Assembly (NCBI GenBank): GCA_903813345.2
Contig: CAIIXF020000012.1
Location: 2,275,318 to 2,335,317 of the forward strand
Length of the DNA stretch: 60,000 bases
From: Owenia fusiformis
Lineage: Eukaryota; Annelida; Polychaeta; Sabellida; Oweniidae
Direction: 5' to 3'
Shown here piece after piece: positions 39,301-48,300 of the stretch. The translations under genes and the position numbers were made by a program. The first letter of the stretch is position 1. Each line of letters starts with the position of its first letter. The notes beneath the pieces are model-generated. The model was not told the DNA's origin and did no database searches. It saw only the letters and a list, made by a program, of their open reading frames with translations.

Positions 39301-42300
39301 ATGAAGTAGTGCTAGTATAACTGACATTTAATACGACATGGAACTGATCATATCTAATAAATCAATTGTTCAAATGCTAGTAGAGTTCACATGCACCTGT
39401 CTAGTACAGGGTGCTACAAAATATACTTGCAACCCTCTCATATTGAAATAACTTTTAAATTACATGTATGATGTAATCTTCTTGGATGTTTTTATGAAGA
39501 TAAAGTGTTCATATAGCAGTGCCACCCAATATATACCTAGCATACATTGTATGGCTAGTCTCTTACAAAGCATACCTTGTATGGCTAGTCTCTTACAAAG
39601 CATACATTGTATGGCTAGTCTCTTACAAAGCATACATTGTATGGCTAGTCTCTTACAAAGCATACATTTAATGGCTAGTCTCTTACAAAGCATACATTGT
39701 ATGGCTAGTCTCTTACAAAGTATCCATTGTATGGCTAGTCTCTTACAAAGTATCCATTGTATGGCTAGTCTCTTACAAAGCATGCATTGTATGGCTAGTC
39801 TCTTACAAAGCATACATTGTATGGCTAGTCTCTTACAAAGCATACATTGTATGACTAGTCTCTTACAAAGTATACATTGTATGACTAGTCTCTGACAAAG
39901 CATACATTGTATGGCTAGTCTCTTGCAAAGCATACATTGTATGGGTAGTCTCTTACAAAGCATATATTGTATGGCTAGTCTCTTACAAAGCATACATTGT
40001 ATGGCTAGTCTCTTACAAAGCATACATTGTATGGCTAGTCTCTTACAAAGCATACATTGTATGGCTAGTCTCTTACAAAACATACATTGTATGGCTAGTC
40101 TCTTGCAAAGCGCACATTGTGTGGCTAATCTCTTACAAAGCATACATTGTATGGCTAGTCTCTTACAAAGCATACATTGTATGGGTAGTCTCTTACAAAG
40201 CATACATTGTATGGCTAGTCTCTTACAAAGCATACATTGTGTGGCTAGTCTCTTAAAAAGCATACATTCTATGGCTAGTCTCTTGCAAAGCATACATTGT
40301 GTGGCTAGTCTCTTACAAAGCATACATTGTATGGCTTTGGGCTTAAAGTTACACCAGGTACTCTCTCCATTGAGGGCAAAGGATCTCCTGGAGGCAATGT
40401 TATCTTGTATCTCTGCAGTATACCAGTAAAGAACAAGAATAATTCTTGCCTGGCCAACGATTCTCCCAAACAAGATCTTTTTCCTGAAATTAAAATTGCA
40501 ATCATATACACTAAAAGATCACCACTTTAGTGAACCCTAAACCTGCGTGCCATCCCACAATTTACTTGAAAAATTATCAAATTGATACAGCAAAAATTGA
40601 ATGAATAGTGAAATGGAGTGATGTACAGAAGTGATTAAACCAAACACAATTTGATATTTGCAAAGTTAATATTTGTCTTAGATTTAAAGTGCCACGGAAT
40701 GTGTTTAAGCTACTTAGAAGTACATAAATCAGAACAGAAAGTATGCCCTATAAATAATACAAAACAATACAACAAGAATCTCACCAACTGAGAAAGTCAC
40801 AACATGCTCATCCTTCTGGAACTTTCCATCTTCTCTTATGAACCTGTCAGGGTTGAACTTCTCAGGCTCATGCCAATATTCAGGGTCATTGTGGAGAGTG
40901 TACACATTCATAGCAGTAGTAGTTGAAGGGGGAAATATGTAACCCTAAGAAATGGGAAAATGAGTAAAAAAATTGGTTCTTACATCCAGAAGCTTTGTGA
41001 AAAGTAAAAGTCCCAAATTATTCAACAACATATGTTCTGTTTACAGTAAATTTTAAATTTGACCAATCTGAATACTGCTAGGACCAGTAAAATATATAAG
41101 CGCAAATGACAAAAGGGAAGGGTGACTAAAACCTTTAAAGAAACCCAACAAGAAAAGCAAATTGTAAGTGTAAATCTGTCATAAGAAAAGTAGACCCTAT
41201 ATATCCCAAAACCATGATCTGGTGTTTTTAAAAAGGTGTTTTAATTAGCAGGTGTTCACATTTCAAGTTTTTTTAATTTGTGAGTCAATAGGTGATGACA
41301 AAATTGAGACTGTGAAAAGGTTTTCACATTGAAATGTGTTCAGATTAGAGAGATGTTCAGATATATAGGTTTAACTGTATCTTCCCCTAGCCTCACTATA
41401 ACTAAGCCTCATCCTTAACCTCACCTTAAATTCGATTGGATTATCATCAAGATTGGAATGGCTAATCCCATATGGTACGACATGATGCTTCCTCTGGCAT
41501 TCCAACAACACAGCCTCTATGTATGGTAGATCTAGTCTATCTTTCATTGATGGGAGCCTGTCTTTCCCAATAACTCTATGTATGTCTTGACGGACTCTCT
41601 CCTGGACTTCAGGATTATGCAGCATACGCAAGAAAACCCATCTATGAAGAGAAGGCATGTACAATGTTTGGAAATGAAACCAATCAGTGAGATGAAGTTG
41701 ACTCTCAACAGACACTTTTTATTGAATTATATTTGATTATATCTAAACATTCTTCCATGTTTTTATGTTTAATATGGAAATTAAATGGTTATATCTACCA
41801 TATCAGGAGAGAAATGTGGCAAAGAATACTAGTATTCCCTTTTTCACATTTTATAATCTGACCAACGTGGTCATTTTTACCTCATAGTATTGCTCGTTGT
41901 CTCAGTCCCAGCTGCAAACAAGTCCTCAATGTTCCATTCTAATTGTTGCTCTGAAAGTACATGTTCAAATAGACAATCAAATTGAGTAGCTGTGTTGAGG
42001 TGGATATTTTTATCCAGCTTTGCTACATTATATATATTGTTTTAGGGGGAAACTTTTCCTTTTTCGGAACCACACAACTTGACCTTTATGGATTTCTGTA
42101 ATCTTATATTCTTATGAGATAACATGAGCTAATTCGGTGCACGAAATAATAGAAAAAATACAAATGGGACATATCTTAGAAAAAGCCTTCCTTGGTATGT
42201 GGAACTTTCTAGTATCAAAATTACAACATCAAAACCACATCATCGACAAAGGGTCTGTATTTCAAGTGTGGATTATGTTCATATTTCAAATTTCACATTC

Positions 42301-45300
42301 TGTATTTGGACATTTACCTGTGAACCAGTGCTCTGTATCACCATTTTCTTCTCGTTGCTTCATTTCCTTGATAAACGCATCTGTGAAATCATTGATGTGT
42401 TCTGGGTCATACTTTTCCATGTGCTTCTTGAATTCGGGCCTGAAAATCTTCGTTTTCATCTCATCGAGATTATTGATTAATCGTTTTTTGCAAAAGATAT
42501 CCCCAGGTATCCAATCACTAAATGGGACAAAACTACCAAGAAAAACCCACTGTATATATACTGTGTTTTCATTTTGAAGTCGTAAAATCTTTTGGAAGGT
42601 TGTATCATCATATTGGAATCTGTGACCGAACACCATGGAGCAGATAATATTAGAAATCGCCATACCCATGAGACTGTTCATGTTAAACGGTGCACCATTT
42701 TTCTCATCAAACGCAGCGTATAGTTCACTTGATATTTCTTCTTGGATTTTCAATTCGATTTCATTCTTCCCAAGGCCAAAGTCTCGGAGAGTAGAGAGTG
42801 CAAATCTTCTCTGCTCTTTCCATCTTGGCCCTGACACATCCACCAAACCTCTGAATACGAATTCATCAATCGCCAGATGAGGTCGATCAGTGTACTTATC
42901 ACTTGAGAAAAACTCCTTGACCAAGTCATACTTATGAAGCAGCATTGCATGCAGTCCAAAAAAATTCCTATATGTAATTGGGGTTTTGTACTTCAAGTAT
43001 AGCTCAAATTCATCATCATCGCCAATGGTTGCAGCTTTATAGATGCTGGTATTACCAAAGAAAGGGAAGCATGGAGGTGAAGGGGGCAAGCGATAGGGGC
43101 TTGGCTTGAAATACCACCATAACACTAAGAAGACTAGAAGGAATACCAGGCTTGTTGTTAGGTTCTCCAGTACAGCATTTACTAGATTAGCAATCAAACT
43201 CATCGTTTCTGTCTTGGTAGATTTCTGCTCTGGAAAAAATGAAACATTTTAAGAATCATTGGAGAAACTTGACTGTTGACTTCCGACAATGGATCCATCT
43301 TGGTAACTAAATGGTGGAATAGTATGAGAATTGAGTTGAGGTCTGTTGTCATGACTGCACAAGATATGATACATCATTACCTTTTTGGCACAACTTTGTA
43401 CAAGCATCATGAACGTGAACTTTTGGAAATCTAAGTGTCTGCATATGAAGTGGGAAAGCCAGAATTCTCGTCATAATTTCTCACCATTCTTAGGATGAAA
43501 TTTTGTGAAGATTGTACTTACATCTTGTGAAATTATCGAAAAAGAACAATCTTATCCTAATCCCCATTAGGGTATTATGCCACTTTGTTACCATATTGTT
43601 GTTACACAACATGTGAGTCATTCACTTATGATGAAATAAATGATGCAAATTGTCTTAAGGTTTCGAAACACAATTTGAAAGGTCTTTATGCAATTGGTCA
43701 TAAAGTACTTATGATGAAATTAACGATGCAATTTGCTTAAGGATTTCGACACACTATTCAAAGGTGAGAGTGTCAGCTTTAAGGACCTGCTGAAGGAGGT
43801 TCACTAATTACAAAGTTGTCTAATTAACTTTTCTTTCATTATTCAGTGAATAACTTTATAATATACTTAAAAAGCATTCAAAAGGATTGAATTCAAACTT
43901 CATCAAGACAAAAGTAACACCACAATGAAGGAGCCAAAAATATAACAACAAAAAAATTTCAAACTAAATCTAAGAGAATTTTCTTTATATCATTACCGAT
44001 TGTTTTGTCCCTGTCCTTTCTAATGGTATAAATAATCACTGTGATTTGTTCTTTCCAAACTTGGCCTGTTTGTTTGTTTGTTTGTATCCTTCAATGCGTC
44101 ATAATGCTGCTAATTGATCTTGAGATGCTTGTCTTCCACTAGTGCTTTCACTTGTGCTTACTTATTGGCCTTGTGTGCCAATCTAATCTAATACTATGTT
44201 TAGGTAATTTCAGTTTTGTGCCTAATACAGTTCAGAATTGGCCAATAAATGTAATATGAGGTTATATCAGTCCCTGCAGTTATGCTTGCATGTCGCTTGC
44301 AACATGCCAAAATTACATGTACATACATGTACTATGATCCATTTATCAGGGCTTACTTTCCTCCAATCTTATCAGTCCATGTGTATCTCTAATCCTTTCT
44401 GAGTCCTGTGCTGGCAACTGTACAACTAGGGCTACCAGAGACCCTGGAATAAGATATCAAATGTTTGATACTCCACAAGAGCCAGATTATGATTCTATGT
44501 ACAGTCTTCATTTGCCTATGTCTTTACTGGCAAGTGATTTCTTTTTAGTCCAGTAAATGGCTATTAATTGAGTGCTATGTAGTTCAGTTCACCTAACCTT
44601 TCAGCTCCATGATTTTCTAGACACCATTTAAAATCATATTCATGTGCAGTTTAATATTTGATTCTAGCGTACTGGTGTACATATAAATTGTGGTTCAGTA
44701 ATTTAAAATGGATTCGCTTCATTCCTGTATTGGTTGTTTTTGTATTTAAATGTGAATCTAGAATTAGAATTGTACAGTCTGCATTACTACCATATATTTG
44801 ATAAATCTAATTTGTTTGGCCAAGTGTTTATACAAAGAGAATATTATTGAACTTGTGCTCAAAAGTACTGTAGGTGCTTGGTATTATACATGTAGCCCTA
44901 AACCCTATTTACACTATATAATACAAATCATTTCAAGACAGCCTTTTACCTAATAAGAGCTTTCACAATAATTCTGGTCTAACAATGCACTTTTCAAGAC
45001 AACTAACAAAATAATATTTAGAGTATGTTAAGTTCGCCTGAAGGTCATTATAAGCATTCAAGCAATGGTGAAAAACATAGGGGAGGGGGGGGGGTTGAAC
45101 AGAGGTAAGTGGCAGAGGGAGAATTTATGAGTCTGTCTAGGTTTTTGACAGCTTGGCAAATTAATAATGATGGCCATTTTGAATTGATCCATAAGAAAGA
45201 TGTGACATAGAACACTGTGTGTTTTGTTCCAGTATGCCAAACACAAAGATGTCCATGTCATATAACACTGTGTGTCTTGTACCAGTATGCCAAACACAAA

Positions 45301-48300
45301 GATGTCCATGTCATATAACACTGTGTGTCTTGTTCCAGTATGCCAAACACAAAGATATCCATGTCATATTACACCGCGTGTCTTGTTCCAGCATGCCAAA
45401 CACAAAGATGTCCATGTCATATAACACTGTGTGTCTTGTTCCAGTATGCCAAACACAAAGATATCCATGTCATATAACACTGTGTGTCTTGTTCCAGCAT
45501 GCCAAACACAAAGATGTCCATGTCATATAACACTTAGTGTCTTGTACCTGTATGCCAAACACAAAGATATCCATGTCATATAACACTGTGTCTCGTTCCA
45601 GTATGCCAAACACAAAGATGTCCGTGTCATACAACACTGTGTCTTGTTCCAGTATGCCAAACACAAAGATATCCATGTCATATAACACTGTGTCTCTTGT
45701 TCCAGTATGCCAAACACAAAGATGACTGTGTCATATAACACTGTGTGTCTTGTTCCAGTATGCCAGACACAAAGATGACTGTGTCATATAACACTGTGTG
45801 TCTTGTTCCAGTATACCAAACACAAAGATATCCATGTCATATAACACTGTGTGTCTTTTTCCAGTATGCAAAACACAAAGATGTCCATGTCATATATCAC
45901 TGTGTGTCTTTTTCCAGTATGCAAAACACAAAGATATCCATGTCATATAACACTGTGTGTCTTGTTCCAGTATGCCAAACACAAAAATATCCATGTCATA
46001 TAACACTGTGTGTCTTGTTCCAGTATACCAAACACTAAGATGTCTTTGTCATATAACACTGTGTGTCTTGTTCCAGTATGCCAAACACAAAGATATCCAT
46101 GTCATATAACACTGTGTCTCTTGTTCCAGTATGCCAAACACAAAGATGACTGTGTCATATAACACTGTGTGTCTTGTTCCAGTATGCCAGACACAAAGAT
46201 GACTGTGTCATATAACACTGTGTGTCTTGTTCCAGTATACCAAACACAAAGATATCCATGTCATATAACACTGTGTGTCTTTTTCCAGTATGCAAAACAC
46301 AAAGATGTCCATGTCATATAACACTGTGTGTCTTTTTCCAGTATGCAAAACACAAAGATATCCATGTCATATAACACTGTGTGTCTTGTTCCAGTATGCC
46401 AAACACAAAGATATCCATGTCATATAACACTGTGTGTCTTGTTCCAGTATACCAAACACTAAGATGTCTTTGTCATATAACACTGTGTGTCTTGTTCCAG
46501 AATGCCAAACACAAAGATATCCATGTCATATAACACTGTGTGTCTTTTTCCAGTATGCAAAACACAAAGATGTCCATGTCATATAACACTATGTGTCTTA
46601 TTCCAGTATGCCAAACACAAAGATGTCTGTGTCATACATCACTGTGTGTCTTTTTCCAGTATGCCAAACACAAAGATGTCCGTGTAATGATTGATGCAGA
46701 GCAGACATATTTCCAGCCAGCGATCTCACGATTCACCATGGAGATGATGAGAAAATACAACACTGAGAAGGCAATCATATTTAACACATACCAGTGCTAC
46801 TTGAAGGTATATATCATATTTAACAAATATGCAGGTTTCACTTGAAGGTATGCTGAATTATTTTAAATAATTACCGTAAAAGTACATAAATAGAAATACT
46901 GTAATGAAAAATTTAAATTTTAAAAATAAATGGTCTGGTATGTTTGACTTTGTTCCCTGGCAGTGAAATCTTTTGGCCAAGTGTTTCAGATATGGCAGGA
47001 ATCCCTCAATTATTTAAGTCATATAGACTATATAGGTATGCTTCAAATGGTTCATTTTTCAACATTTATTTTGGCCATGGCACCAGAAGAGTATATGTCT
47101 GTAAAAGTAAAGAAATATTCAAGTCTGACAAAAATAGAAATGTGGAGTGCATTTTAAATTTCAAATACGAGTCATGTACACAGGTACATGTATGTATATG
47201 TCCATTGATGTCTGAGAATGATATGCCCCGGAGATCATGCATTTTGGTCATAGCCATGGCTATAGCCAGGCTCTAGGCAGGCGAGGCAACTATCCCACAT
47301 CCAAACAAAAATATATTGAATCACACTTTGTTTAGCTAAATGCCTGCCTATTTTGTGTCGTGGCAACCCCTAGTGAAAGTGCTATTCTCTAATATTAATA
47401 TTGCATTTGATATAATATTGTCTTTTATATTTTCCAGGAGGCTTACAACAATATAATTGTGGACTTCAATCTATCACAACGTGAAGATTTCTACTTCGGT
47501 TGCAAGTTGGTCCGAGGGGCCTACATGGAGCAGGTTTGAACTGTTTTTATATGTCATGTTTGATTCATCATAAAAATACAGACATTGAGAGGTAATATTC
47601 CTAGTTTATTGTCAGTATATATGTAAGTTTGTTACACTTGATATTGCTTGACTAATAGTAAAGATGGCGCTGTTGCATGAGTCACAAAATAAGGATGCAC
47701 CAAATGTAAAAAAATAGCACAGCTATCATAATCTAGATGCTCGTAATACAAAATGTGATATTGTGTATACATGATATATTTAAGGAACTTATGGCCTATG
47801 GTTCATTGATTTATTGTTCATTATTTTATTGCTGATTTTTCAATGTTCATTGTTACAAGACAAAACATATTGGTGTCAGGTCTCCAGCTTTGTTATGGAC
47901 AGTGTTCGGCAATCAGTGGTCTGTGTCTGTAACAAATGGCAGGTAGTGCAAGTTGCATGTTAATGCCTTGTTTATACTTCATTATTAAAATCATTTCAAA
48001 GGGAAAAGATGACAAAGAATCTTCCTTTAACTTTTAGGAAAGTCAGCGTGCAGAGATGATTGGGTATGAAGACCCAATCAACCCTGGCTATGATGCAACA
48101 ACAGCAATGTATGAGAAAGTCCTGACAGAAGGAATGGATCAAATAGTACAGCGAGAGAGGGGAAGGATTGCTCTAATGGTAGCAAGTCACAATGAAGACA
48201 CTGTGCGATTTACTGTACAAAAGTATGTCTGTTTGAAAAATTCTTTAGAAAAAAGTTAGGGGTGATGTTTAGATATCTGGTGGTCATTAACAGAAACTTC

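Noticed and set aside
39460-40473. 337-codon minus-strand ORF of [10 protein letters not shown] repeats, and the two plus-strand ORFs across the same array
   Set aside because: The 30-bp unit is a multiple of three, so stop-free frames are expected. The unit is explained by the P450 3' end and the ORF has no independent start or splice context.
45219-46845. Several ORFs of [18 protein letters not shown] type in the PRODH array
   Set aside because: They are frame shadows of the 53-bp unit. Only the unit at 46660 continues into conserved PRODH sequence.
46944-47276. 110-codon plus-strand ORF in PRODH intron 10
   Set aside because: No splice signals in phase with PRODH, no recognisable motif, and composition like the surrounding intron.
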